Positions 32,356 through 43,650 of a stretch of 64,000 nucleotides of DNA are shown piece after piece. The DNA comes from Vandiemenella viatica (lineage: Eukaryota > Arthropoda > Insecta > Orthoptera > Morabidae): positions 36,545,088-36,609,087 of the forward strand of contig CM061919.1 in NCBI GenBank assembly GCA_031002005.1, in the 5' to 3' direction. Made by a program: the position numbers and the translations under genes. Every line of letters begins with the position of its first letter. Position 1 is the stretch's first letter. Under the pieces are notes generated by a model. It saw nothing but the letters and a program-made list of their open reading frames with translations, was not told the origin of the DNA and searched no databases.

Positions 32356-35278
32356 CAGACCTGCCAACCTCTAGATTTGAAAAAGAGGGAGACATTATTA
32401 TGCTAGATTTGAAAAAGAGGGAGACATTTTTATGCAATATAATAATTGCGCAATAGGGTCAATATTTACTTACTTAAACGTATAAGTACATATTTTATAT
32501 TACACTTATATTAAAATTGGCATTAAAAATATTGACTTACCTATATAAAATATTGATTGACAGCTTTCATTTAGGAGTTAACAATTTATGATATTTCTTC
32601 ATTCCTTATTTCCTTGATTATATATTTATTTTCTTATTTACAGTCCTATTTACAAGTATAATACAATAATGCAAGGCATTACTCTTTTAAAGAAGAAGTT
32701 TCTGACTTTGCCCTTTTCAGAAAAGGAATATCAAATTCTTTTTCAAATCAAGCCTCTTGCATTCTTGACTTCACCGTTAATAAATTTCCTAAAGTCTGAT
32801 TCGAAAGTGCAGATCTAAACTGTGTATGGGTCTTGGTCACCAAGCTAAAAATTCGCTCACACTCAGCATTGCTGACTGGGATGGTCAAAATTCCAAGCAT
32901 CACTTTAGATAGAGTGCCATATTTGAATTTTCCTCCAGGGTCTGATAATTTTCCAAGTTTTGACCACTGTACATCTATTCGTCCATCAGATTTTATTTCA
33001 TCTGGTAAATCATCAATCAGAAATGCGCAAAATTCGTTTTGTAATGTATCTACAGCTGTGTCAAAACCCACATCTTCTAAAGTTGAAAGAAGGCAAGGAA
33101 ACTTGTCAACAAAAAATTTCAGACTGGAAAATGAAGCATTTGCAATCGTAGTAATTTCAGCAACTTCAGAATTAATAAGGATATCACTTTCAAAAGGAAA
33201 TTTAACCCTTATATAATCACACACAGTTGTAAAATAATTTCTAATAGTAGAGAAAAAAAGCTCTTTTTCATCAGGCTTTAAGTTGCAACAATTCTAGAAG
33301 CAAAGTTACCAATCACTAAACCCGAGTCACTTTTTTGATTATTTTTTTTATGATAATTGATGGCAAGTAATTGAGAAGATTTGACAACATTCGGCAGAAG
33401 GAATCTTGAAAAAAAGTTTCTCAGCATATCCAATAATAATTTCCGCAAGAGATGGATATGTGGTGTAGTTGACTGCAGCTGAATATTTGGTGTTTCAAAC
33501 AGCGGTAGGGTATTCAACAAGAAAAAGCATAATGCTCTGTTGAGATCTGAGGAAAGAAATAGAAACAATCTTTCTTCATGTGAGATAATCCCACGAGTTT
33601 CAGACTTTGAACTGCATAATCCAAGTTTTAATTTTTTGACTTTTGCTGATTGATGAAACTGAATCTGAACTCCTTTTATTGGAAGAACACGTTTTCTCCT
33701 TGGATGATACCTTCTTTTCCTTAATCTCAGATGAAGCTAAACTATTCTGAACACTTAATTTAGGAATTTTATAGTCTTGCAATACACTATTGCTGTTACT
33801 GTTATTATGAATTTCTTCTTTAAAAAGGAATGTTAGTGGGCTCTATTGTTCAACTAATCTTGCTATACAACGACTTAATAACAGTCAACATGTGCATATG
33901 TGCTTCAAATTTTTTTGGTTTCAACATCATGCATGGATTGAAAGAATTTTAATTTGTCTTTTCGTTTAGAGCTTTTTTCAAGATAATAATATATATCAAT
34001 TTTTATAGGAAAACAGGATGCACCCTTTTCAGCTACTAAATTGATTAGGTGACATGAACATCCAATAACAGCCAAATGTTCAATTTCATTAGATAAAATG
34101 CCTGCAACTCCATTTTTTCTTCCTATCATTACTGGAGCATTATCAGCACTTAAAGCCAAACAATTTTTCAATGGGATATTATTTGATTTCAATTCATTTA
34201 ATATTAAATTGGCAATATTAATTCCTGTGCTATCACCTTCTAAGGCAGGAGTTGATAATAAATTTGATTCAATTTTGAAATTTTTTTCAGTATGGAATGT
34301 GACAACCAGGTGATATAACTTCGAATCACCTTTATTGCTACCATCAGTAGCAATGGAAAATGGCACCTTCTTTAATATTGAAACACTAGCATCTTTCTCT
34401 ATTTTTCCCATTTCTGTTATTATTGCTGTGGTTTTAGTACGTGCACAGCCATACTTCTTTTGCAATCTCGCTGTCAGGAAACATTTTCCTGAACAACGGC
34501 TCAGCATGATCAGCACATGCAATTGGTACATTGTGCTCTACAAGAAATGTGGTAAATAATGATTCTGCCCGAATAACAGAATATTCATTTTGTTGGTTGG
34601 CAAAATCTCTTTTTTTATTTGTATCGATTGTCCGAGCATTATTCGTATGCTTTTTCCAGACGATATGCTTAGTAATATCATACTTACCTCCGGAAGCAAT
34701 CGAAAAATCACATGCGCAAATTGTACAAAATGCAGACGATTTATCCTTTTTTGAAGTGACAATAAAAGAATATTCCTCTGAATAGGCCTTGGTAAACACA
34801 GTCTGATACTTTTTTTTAGAATCCTTTGATGACATCTGGACTGGAAAGAAAAGAAACACACGCCCACAAAAATCTCCACGTGATAATCGCAATACAATAT
34901 CAACAGACGCGAAAAACAAAATCTCTCTATACCCTCCCTTTCGTTTGGTAACGAGAAAGTCAAGGCAGCACATGCGCGCAGCCACACAAGATGCTACCTA
35001 GCATACCGCGTGGCTCCGCGCATGCGTCGCAAAACCTGCTCCTTCAAAACTGAATGACATTGTGCGTCGTAATCTCCTCTAAGGTCGTAATACATGGAGA
35101 AAGTCGCTGTGGTGGTATTAGAATTTTCTCTCTGATCTTTCGCCTATGGCTGCTTTTTTTTCAGCCTGTATTTTTTTACAATTTTATATCAATTCTAAAA
35201 AGTGGGAGAAAATCTGTAAAAGTTGGGAGGTGGAAGAATTTGATAAAAAGCGGGAGGCTCCCGCCAAAAGCAGGTCTG
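32356..35278 (-). mobile_element. hAT DNA transposon inserted in the RTE-like RT
   Basis: Termini are cagacctgc on the left and its exact complement gcaggtctg on the right. The target copies read tgttag (32350-32355 and 35279-35284), only 6 bp. On the LINE strand, SYRTISLT-SHASK is restored if ctaaca was duplicated. Near the left end a 32-bp unit is repeated in tandem (32371-32402, 32403-32434). The minus strand carries a nearly complete transposase in pieces (32748-34985). Its full-length size, about 2.9 kb, is normal for hAT. Confidence 0.85.
32748..34985 (-). pseudogene. hAT transposase with BED-like zinc finger, frameshifted
   Basis: Minus-strand pieces in order: 34985-34434 includes a Cys-x-x-Cys...His zinc-finger-like segment (FCTICACDFSIASGGKYDI then TKHIVWKKHTN) and FLVEHNVPIACADHAEPLFR. 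34445-33905 includes VPFSIATDGSNKGDSKLYHL, LALSADNAPVMIGRKNGV and GCSCHLINLVAEKGA. 33782-33278 covers the middle. 33224-32748 ends with the hAT dimerisation block IPVSNAECERIFSLVTKTHT. Catalytic acidic regions (ATDGS, SADNA) are present. Frameshifts at about 34440 and 33570-33900 break it. It belongs to the KIAA1586/zinc-finger hAT group by resemblance. Confidence 0.85.
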
Positions 35279-36825
35279 TGTTAGACTGATAGTGCGATAA
35301 CTATCACATCTGTCAGCCTGTACTTTCTTCGGAAGTATGCAGATGATACTTATTAAATCTCTCCTGTTTAATAACCTTTTGATATCAGTTTGTATAATCT
35401 TTGGATTCCTTTTTTTCCTAGTGATTTCAGAAGTTCTGCAAGAACCTCATCAATTCCAACTGCTTTATTTGATTTCAAATCATTCAAAGTTCTATCAAAT
35501 ACTCTCCTCTAAACAGGATCACGTGAGACATCAATGTCGATATCAACTTCTTTTCCAATGCACTGTAGTTAAAACCATCATCATCATACATTTTCTCAAT
35601 GTATTCCTTCCATCGGTTAGCTCTACCATCCAAGCTTAAAAGAGGTTTCCCATCGGCAGCTTTAATGTTCAAACCTCTTTTCTTCATTTCACCAAAATTC
35701 TGTTTGATCTTCCTGTATGCAACATCTATTTTATCTATGACCATTTCCTTTTCTACTTCTTCACACTTTTTTTGCAGCCATCTTTCTATTGCTTCTTTGC
35801 GTTTCCTGTTTATTTGATTTCTAAATTGTCTGTATTGCTCCCTTCCTGCTTCATCCCGAGCATTTTTGTGCCTTTTCCTCACATCCAAAATTTCTTCTGT
35901 GATCGAAGTTTTTTGGGTGGCTTGTTCCCTAAAGCCTAGTGTTTATTTACCTGCTTTTATTATTTCACTCTTTAATGCATTCCATTCATCTTTAGTTGAG
36001 CACTTTTAAGCGTTACTTCTTAGACCCAACTCTATCCTTTCTGTAAACTTTTTTTCTTGTGATAGATGGTTTCAAATTATTCACTTCCAGTCTGTTAGGC
36101 TTTTATTGCTTCTTTATTCTCTTAAATTTCAGCCTGCACTTCATAGCTATCAGATTATGGTCAGAGTCTATGTCTGCTCCTGGGTCTGCTTTACAGCTTA
36201 GAATTTGAGTCCTGAATCTCTGTTTGGCCACGATACAATCGAGCCAATATTTGGCTGTATCCACTGGACGTTTCCAGGTGTATATCCTACTAGCATGATT
36301 CTTAAATAGTGTGTTCACCATGACTAGTTTATATCTTTCCCAAATTTTAACAATCTGCTTCCTCACTCACTTTTTTCTCGTAAACCAAAATGAAGCTTTT
36401 CCTTCTACTGCATTCCAATCATTCATGATTATTAGATTTTCCTCCCCCTTCAAATATTATTTCAGCATATTTTTTCCCTGTTTCTTCATTATCTTCCTGT
36501 GACGTTGGCATGTACACCTGTACTGACGTGGTTGGGGCGGGCTTTGTTTCTAACCTCACCAAAATAATCCTGTCATTAAACGGTTCACAATAACTCGACC
36601 GTTTCCCTACTGTGTTATTCATTACAAATTCTACACCAGTGACTCCATTGACAGCGTGTATGCTAATTGTTCTCTGTTCCCGAGACCAGAAATCCTGCGT
36701 GTCCTCCCATTTAATCTCACAAAACATCTAACTTTAGTCGTTCCATCTCCCTTTTAAAGATTTCTAATATCCGATGGTGGGACCATTTTACCTCCGGAAT
36801 ATTTTATCAGGAAGAAGAATCATAC
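35279..36825 (-). pseudogene. RTE-like endonuclease, linker and RT start
   Basis: Minus strand: endonuclease at 36727-36419 (EIKWEDTQDFWSREQRTIS, VNGVTGVEFVMNNTVGKR, DRIILVRLETKPAPTTSVQV) and 36366-36103 (NTLFKNHASRIYT, GADIDSDHNLIAMKC with the Asp-His pair). The linker is at 35888-35484 (YRQFRNQINRKRKEAIERW, IKAADGKPLLSLDGRANRWK). The RT start follows, up to DRCDSYRTISLT at the hAT junction. The sequence aligns block by block with 21.8-23.2 kb on the plus strand. Several frameshifts and stops are present, for example near 35950 and 36400. Confidence 0.85.
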
Positions 36826-36827
36826 TA

Positions 36828-37514
36828 CAAGGGGTGATCAAATGAAAAGGTACGAAACAACACGGTGGGTACAAATGTAGACTTTATTCAAAATATACAC
36901 CATAGGCCTGAGCACATCGATCCCACTGATGAACAAGCTGCAGGATTCCTTGTTCCCAGTATTCCTATGGCCATGACGAGATCCAGTCCTTCAGAGCGTC
37001 CTTGAGTACATCGTCATAGTTGAAGTGTTTCCCTTTCAGGTGTTTCTTCAGTGGACCAAACACATGGAAATCGCAGGGCGACATGTCCGGATTGTAGGGC
37101 AGATGGTCCAACGTCTCGCACTTGAACTTGGCCAGTTTCATGTGTGTGACTCTGGAGATGTGTGGACGCGCGTTACCATGGAGCAGAACCACACCCATGA
37201 GCAGACCTGGTCTTTTGTTCTTGATGGACCTGCATAGGCATCGGAGTGTCTCACAGTACACATCGGAGTTAATGGTTTTTCTGTGCTCGAGGAATCCTGT
37301 CCTCATACGGACTGCCGCATCATTTGGACACTGCTTTTGATAAGAGCCTCTGCTCTCTACTGCACATACGGGCGCCCGCACATGCTCCGATCCCAGTCAG
37401 AGACTCCAATCACATCCCGAGATTTCTCGCTACGTTCTCCCATGGCGGAATATGCAAATATTAAACTGTTACGTTTTTACGTCGTTTCGTACCTTTTCAT
37501 TTGATCACCCCTTG
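36828..37514 (-). mobile_element. mariner-type DNA transposon, internally deleted
   Basis: Inverted termini of about 30 bp: left caaggggtgatcaaatgaaa, and the right end is its near-perfect reverse complement. TA target copies lie at 36826-36827 and 37515-37516. The insertion is in the 5' UTR of the RTE-like element. At 687 bp it is about half of a usual mariner, and the N-terminal half of the transposase is missing. The termini remain nearly identical, so it could have been mobilised in trans as a MITE-like copy. Confidence 0.9.
36965..37381 (-). pseudogene. mariner transposase, C-terminal half, catalytic Asp lost
   Basis: The frame gives DAAVRMRTGFLEHRKTINSD, VVLLHGNARPHISRVTHMKL, LDHLPYNPDMSPCDFHVFGP and LKKHLKGKHFNYDDVLKDAL. 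Mariner transposases normally read HDNARPH, where the Asp is the second catalytic residue; here it is HGNARPH. The third catalytic Asp, in SPCDFHVF, is present 34 residues after the lost one, as in D,D34D elements. The first Asp and the DNA-binding domain are deleted, and only a short 5' remnant lies between 37382 and the right terminus. Inactive on two counts. Confidence 0.9.
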
Positions 37515-37516
37515 TA

Positions 37517-37812
37517 TATATAATTTGAAAGTCTCACATGGCCTCCGGATACACTTAGGGTCTTTAATGCAGTGGTTTCCAGTTGCCTTCTGCATCCCCG
37601 TGCCGTTGATCATTTCTGATTCATCCGCCTTTAGGGGCCGTTTCCAACACCAAGGGCATGAGGGTGGCTTGGATCACTCCCCCCTCTTCTGCCCTCCTAT
37701 TGGAGGCCATTGACAAGCAGTGGGTGATTCCTTATACCAGGAATCTTTCAGTCAGACCATGTGAAGGACAGGTTGACCCTTATACCCCTCTCTTGTTACT
37801 AGAGCCTAAAAT
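37517..37812 (-). repeat. RTE-like 5' UTR of the minus-strand copy
   Basis: On the minus strand it contains segments such as aggaatcacccactgcttgt, ggcggatgaatcagaaatga and accactgcattaaagaccc, shared with 21495-21690 on the plus strand. It ends at a short (ATA)n run (about 37810-37829) that may mark the element's 5' boundary. Confidence 0.75.
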
Positions 37813-37829
37813 AATAATAATAATAATAA

Positions 37830-40030
37830 AAGTAATATTTATTTGTGGGATGACCTACTGCCTATAAAACCAGTAGTACAGTCATCCCAAGTTGAGAAGG
37901 ATCAACCAGTTTATGAGAAATTTGCTTGTTTCTCATGGTTATATCCATCCCTTGGGACATAGTGGTTCAGGAGCCATCAGACTAACAAACAGTTTGCGTC
38001 ACTGGACTGAAGGCAGTTAGACAGGAATGAAAGGGAAATGATACTTGTCAGAAATTGGTGCGGACACCTTGTTATTATTCTGCTGATGTTAGAAGCACAG
38101 ATTAGGGCAACATCAATTTGATTGCCTACCACGATGATGGGAAGGGTCAAGTGCACCAATAACACAATCATTTTAGTGAGTGAAGAGCCTTTTTGGAACG
38201 AAAAAAAAAATAGTGCAGAAAATATGGGACTTTGGGGACGATTGCTCTCCTTGGACAGTCTAGTGCGTTACTTCATTAGTCCAAATTGAACTTGTTCTGT
38301 TTAATAGAAAAGGCGATATTGAAGTAATGTCCATTCAATATTAAATTCATAAAGTTTTATTTATGCTGACCAAACCCTTCCAATCAATTCCAGATGTAGA
38401 ATCAAATAATAAAACCTAACTCTGAGGCATTCCAAGATGAAAGGATCTGGCTATCCTACCTCTGACACAATGGTTCAATATGCCTCCTTTGGGAGGATCC
38501 AACAAACCTTCGGATTATGTACTACATTAGTTTTTTTGTGGGGCTTTACAGTATGAAGGATACTTTTTATGGCAAGTAATAGAAGAGAGAAAATTTCTAG
38601 GAACAGTTTATACTTGCATTACTTCTGTTATTTTTGATCTCTACAATATCCTATCGACATAACTAAGTAATTGTTTCTCTCTACGCTGCAACACAATATT
38701 GTTGCCCACTACTGACCTTTTATTGTTACAGTAATTTTGTTACTCAGGCTTCTGATGAAGATGACCTGGTTTTAGTTTTGTGGATAAACACAAGTATATA
38801 AATGGAATATAAATGGGGACTCTTGGATCTTTTTTTGTAGCTCTATAGCAAAATTGCATTGCAATAGCTGCTTATTTTCAAGACTAGGACCTGTTTTGTT
38901 ATAATATAGGTATATTCAAGCCACAAGATTAATCACATAAATAACAGAAAGGATAGATAAAACAGACTCATCGCTAACCAACGTTGAAAGAAGAAAGGCT
39001 GTAGAAACAAAAAAAACAGTACACATATACAAGATACAAAATATATTGATCTTTGTCATTACTCATGGATAATTTGGACTAGTCAAACATGGTACCACAG
39101 TTAAAGCAAATTAATTAAAAACAGAGCAATGGGATGTCCTTGGTAAGCATCAAACACAGGTAATACTAACAATGTATTTATTTTTTCGTTTATAACATTA
39201 GTTTCCAACAATTTTATTGAGTCTGAATTTACTTCTATCAACAAATAAATATTTTAGACATTTGTTATATAATAATTTTCACTACACTGAATTGCAAACA
39301 CTATCAGAAAATGTTTATAATATTACAGTTTGTACACAAGTTCACAGCGAGACCAGAAAACGATTTTGAAATAACATCAAAGTAGCAATTTGATAAATAA
39401 GGTTCTTTAACAAATAACTCTACTTGATTTAGTAAATCTTTGTCTCTGTTAAGGATAATATTAATACTCTGTTTTGTACACTTCTTTTTTCAATTTTCAC
39501 CACAACATATATTCTAAAGCAAAATACCAAATACAAAGAAAGATTAATATAAAAATACTTGTAAAACTGCTTTTTTTCCCATATCCAAAACTGCAACTGT
39601 TAATAAAGGTGTGATAAGTGTCTCAAACATTGGTAACAATTGGAAGTTCTTCAGCTTTCACAAAATAAATTCCTGTTTGGTGAGTTGTTGGCTGGATGTT
39701 GGTAATCTTCTGCTAATGAAGTAGCAAAAAGCAGTAAAGAGATTACTTTTCCTACTTTTTATACATATGGGTTGCATTCTTGAGAATTTGAACATAAGGT
39801 GTGTAATGGAATTAACTTAAAACATTCTACATATTAGGAAACAAAATCATTACTACCTATAATGAACAGAAAAAAGAAAATTATTTACACTTAAATACAA
39901 AATTCACACACCTATTCTAGCAGTTGGTGAAAGCCATACAATATTTTGTTAGTTCTAGATTATTTGGTTGACAAGTCTCACCATTCTTTATCCACACGCA
40001 CTTCAAGAATTTTTAATTTTTTTTTTTTGG
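37830..40030. other. No recognised gene; possible degraded PLE end near 38750
   Basis: AT-rich sequence without RT, transposase or SINE signatures. At 38752-38775 the text cttctgatgaagatgacctg is reminiscent of the CTGAWGA motif of PLE ends but lacks a GAAA partner. Nothing else stands out. Confidence 0.35.
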
Positions 40031-40159
40031 TTTGCATGAAATTGTAAATATTTTTGGGATAACAAGTAGCCTACGTTATTTCCTGCCAAATCAGCAATCC
40101 GCTAATGAAAATCCTGTTGAAATCGGATCACACACAAAATATGTTGGCTATAAATCTTA

Positions 40160-40320
40160 TGTATATATAAACAGACATGTGTCTCTATATTTCACTTTGC
40201 AGCCACAACTACCTAGCAGACCACTGGTGTTTGTGTGTGATAGTAGCCTCAAGTCTCTCGTCACACACCTATGGTGGTTGTATGTCGGTGGCTGTGGGAG
40301 TTATCTTATATCTTTAAATG
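40160..40320 (+). repeat. About 175-bp repeat monomer, copy 1 (plus)
   Basis: Contains gcagccacaactacctagca, gaccactggtgtttgtgtgt and gatagtagcctcaagtctc, followed by ggttgtatgtcggtggctgt. Related copies occur at 41435-41770 (two, plus) and 43300-43650 (two, minus). The nearby text tatcggaaacggctctaa (40347 and again at about 40483) resembles a motif common at Helentron-type 5' ends. Confidence 0.65.
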
Positions 40321-41434
40321 TGCAATTCTTGTATATATATTTGGTATATCGGAAACGGCTCTAATGTTTCAGATGAAATTTCATATTTAAGTAACGTTTT
40401 GATTTCCAAGTGTATCTAAATGTGTGTCATCCCTGAAAAAAAAAAATATTTTACAAAACACGTTCAATTTTTGTATCTGGTATCTCGGAAACGGCTCTAA
40501 CACCATCTAATAGCAGTTTCAGGTACCAGTAAGCCTACAGATATTGATTTTCTTTATGTTAAGAGCAAGGAATTTTATATCTCTAAACGAACAATGTCTG
40601 TATGCTATCTGACCCATGCAAATATGTTGCAAAATATGGTTGTCAGACACCAAATGGTAATATAATAATGTGGAAATAATTAATTTGATTTTAAGAGTAG
40701 TAATAAAATCACTTTTATTGTAAAAAGTTGTTGTCATTAAATATTACATGTTCAATTTCAAAACATTTAAAAAATACATAAAGGCTTTCTCAGATCTTAT
40801 ACTTTCAACCTTCCTTACTTTACAAAACTTCTTTGAAAACAACATTAACAGTTATAAACACATCATCATTTACTTTTACAGTATGTGTCTTTAACACAAA
40901 CATAAATATTACTGAATCTACTAACTCATGAAAAAAACATGTACAGGTGTCCATATGAAAAAACAGGCTCAGGTAAATAAAATACTGTGGTTTGAAGCAT
41001 CAGACTTTGTGCTTTATTAATTGACACAGTGAAGGTTTATTTTATCGGGAATTATTTTCTTATCATTTGGAAAGGCACAGTTGGATCAGAAGGTGTGAGG
41101 TTAATGCGGGGTATGAACATAGTTTTATTGGGGTGAACAAATGTAGTACTGATGATGTACTTGTCTAAGTGAATTACCTCTAGTATCGAACGATTAACTA
41201 ATCCCTCATTAGCATTAAGATTTCTATTTAATATTATAATAGTATTTTTCTTTAAAAGCAATTCATGAGGTGGTAAACTGGATGATCTTGGAAATGGCTC
41301 TAGCAATTTGGATGAAATTTTAATCAAACTTTACGCTAAATGTTGCATATTAAGGAAATTGAAAGATGCCGAGCGAAGATACTTGTACTGCTGGTTAAGA
41401 CTGAATAACTTAAGCCTTTTTCATATTTCAACTG

Positions 41435-41770
41435 AAGGCATGTGTGTCCCTATATTTGACTTTGCAGCCACAACTGCCTAGCGTAGACCACTGGTGTTTG
41501 TGTGTGATAGTATCCTCAAGTATCCCATTGTGGACTATGGTTGTTGCAAGCTGGTAGCTATAGGGGTGTGGGAGATATGGTGGTTGACCAAAGTCATTTT
41601 CATATTTCAACCCAAGACGTGTGATCCCATTTCTCTTTGCAGTCACAACTACCCAGTGCAAACCACTGGTGTTTTTGTGCGGTAGTAGTCCCATTGTGCA
41701 TTATCATGGTTTCATGTTGGTAGTTGTGAGGGTATTGGAGTATTGAAAGTGGTCGATAGAGGGCATTTTT
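41435..41770 (+). repeat. About 175-bp repeat monomers, copies 2 and 3 in tandem (plus)
   Basis: Two successive units share gcagccacaactgcctagcg / gcagtcacaactacccagtg, accactggtgttt, catattttcaac-type joints and a ggttg(t/a)-rich part. They match copy 1 and, inverted, the pair at 43300-43650. Confidence 0.7.
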
Positions 41771-41784
41771 ATATTTCAACGGAG

Positions 41785-42230
41785 GTGTTCTAAAGAATCT
41801 TTGGAATCTTCTTGAACGTACTCGAATGTTTTTGAATGTACTAAAATGTTATTGAATAATGTTCTAGATTATCACATGTTTTTCAGCTTTTTCACCCATT
41901 AATAAAATATGAATTATTTATATGCAACATATTTAGTGTGTGAACTGCTTTTGACGGGATGTTTGCTAGTGGGTTACTGATTTAACAGGGAGTAACAGAC
42001 TACTTTTTATCCTGAAAATATTTAAGATTCTGTACAAAAACAAAAAAACCTTCAATATTCTTGACAAACAGGAACAAAGTTGTGGGCACAAGCTAGTTAT
42101 TTATGTTAATAGCAGAAAAAGCTGAAAAGTGTCAGTCTAGGATATTATTCAAGAACATTCAACATTTTAGTACATTCAAGAATATTGTAACACATTCCAG
42201 AAGATTACAAAGATTTTTTAGAAAATTTTA
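41785..42230. repeat. Foldback repeat with about 100-bp imperfect arms
   Basis: The left arm (about 41790-41890) reads ttctaaagaatctttggaat then gaatgtactaaaatgttatt and ends tttttcagc. The right arm (about 42120-42225) is its reverse complement with scattered differences. The loop of about 230 bp is AT-rich. No coding sequence; the arms are internally repetitive (gaatgt... units). Confidence 0.68.
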
Positions 42231-42245
42231 GGCATCTGCATGTCA

Positions 42246-43300
42246 CCTGTCAAACGAATTCAATGTCACTTCTGGTATCCCACAGGTTTCGCATCTAGGT
42301 CCAATCCTTTTCTGCACCTTTATTAATGATATTGGTGATAACATCAGGTCTGAATATCAACTGTGCACAGATTAAATGATTTTTTTTAACTGCTTTACGT
42401 CTCTTAACAGCGAGGTCTTTAGAGACGGGAGATTAAATGAAGAATTACAGAATAATTAGTAGTGAACAAGACCTACAAATCCTTCAGCAGGACATCTTCG
42501 AGCTTGAGAAATTGTATAAGAGGAACAAAGTGACACAAAAAAAGTGAAGTGATTCTTTTTTGCAATCTCTCACAACCAACTGCCTGCAATTTACCTGCTT
42601 GAAGATCAAATTATCCAAACAGTTAAAACAATAAAAAAAAACCTTGGTGTGATTATTGATGACGAATTAACTTTCTAAGAACATATCAATTATATAACAC
42701 TTTGTGCCTATCGAAGCCTAGGCTTTATTTTTAGAGCAAGCAAGCGGTTCAGAAATACCAAAACATTGATACTTTTTTTCTCAGCATTCATCAAACCCAT
42801 ACTGCAGTATGGGTCTGTTGTCTGGTCTCCATTCATTGATCTACACATCAATTGTATTGAAAAAATTTCAACAAAAATTCTGTAAATATTTATGCTATTA
42901 TAAGGATTCTGAGGATATAATCCATATCAGTGCTATTTATCACCAGTACAAGAAGCTTAGTAGCCTAATTAGTCTCAGACAAGTGGTTGACCTGACTTTC
43001 TGTTTCAAAGTTGTCAATGGGCGGCTTAACTCGACAGAAATTTCAGCTGACTTTTGCTTTATACGCTGTGTTAAGAACTCTCAGTTGAAAGCACAGACAA
43101 AAATTATACCTACCATGGACCTAGAGATAATTGCCAGATTGGTGAACCAGTACTCAGCAGATAAACGTTTTTGGAAGATCTCTTCCATCTTTTTTCTGTG
43201 TCTAATATAGTGCAATAACTTTTGTATTTGAGTATCCTTGGCTTTTCCTTAAAGTTATTTGTATAATATTTATGTACAATGTTGACTGGCATAAATAAAT
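42246..43300 (+). pseudogene. LINE RT C-terminal fragment with (AAAT)n-type tail
   Basis: Plus-strand text: FNVTSGIPQVSHLGPILFCT with FINDIG (RT box 5), then a broken catalytic box (QLCTD-stop-MIFF). A short unrelated segment follows at about 42385-42430. Then come SEQDLQILQQDIFELEKLY, a GVIIDDELTF-type block, AYRSLGFIFRASKRF, FSAFIKPILQYGSVVWSPF and, at 42809-43210, SLRQVVDLTFCFKVVNGRLN. It ends in gactggcataaataaat at about 43300, a LINE-like short tail. It lies between the oppositely oriented repeat monomers. Clade uncertain, Jockey/CR1 group. Confidence 0.8.
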
Positions 43301-43650
43301 ATGAAAATGCCCTAGTTTGATGATTTTCAATCACCATATCCCCCACACCTCTACAGCTACCAATATGCACTGCCATAGTGCATGATGGGAGACTCGAGGC
43401 TACTACCACACACAAAAACCAGTGGTCTGTGCAAAGTAGTTGTGACTGCAAAGTTAAATATAGGGACACACATCTTTCATCCAAATATCAAAATGTCCTA
43501 GGTCAACCACTTTCAACAACCATATCTCCCACACCCCTACAGCTACCTACATGCAACCGCCATAGTGCAAAATGGGAGACTCGAGGCTACAACCACAAAA
43601 AAAGTGGTCTGTGCTAGATAATTGTGACTGCAAAGTGAAATAAATATATA
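43300..43650 (-). repeat. About 175-bp repeat monomers, two copies inverted relative to 41435-41770
   Basis: Both units contain ggagactcgaggctac, then aaccagtggtctgtgc or aagtggtctgtgc, gtgactgcaaagt(t/g)aaa and catatc(c/t)cccacacc. These are the reverse complements of blocks in the plus-strand copies. The two pairs bracket the foldback and LINE fragment between about 41770 and 43300. Confidence 0.7.

Larger units (their letters stand above)
30449..37812 (-). mobile_element. RTE-like LINE, minus-strand copy, invaded by three other elements
   Basis: Same family as 21430-24010. Reading leftward from 37812: 5' UTR (37517-37812), mariner insertion (36828-37514), endonuclease and linker (36825-35279), hAT insertion (35278-32356), RT segment (32355-32078), palindromic insertion (32077-31372), C-terminal region (31359-30449). 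At each junction removal of the insert and one target copy restores the family sequence or protein text. This copy retains RT blocks missing from the plus-strand copy (GIVGEDVFWFREAIL; LILEGWIKKNKDTFM). It has many stops. Confidence 0.85.

Noticed and set aside
38745..38800. Hammerhead-like ctgatga motif
   Set aside because: No hairpin followed by GAAA was found downstream and there is no nearby PLE coding sequence; left only as a weak hint.
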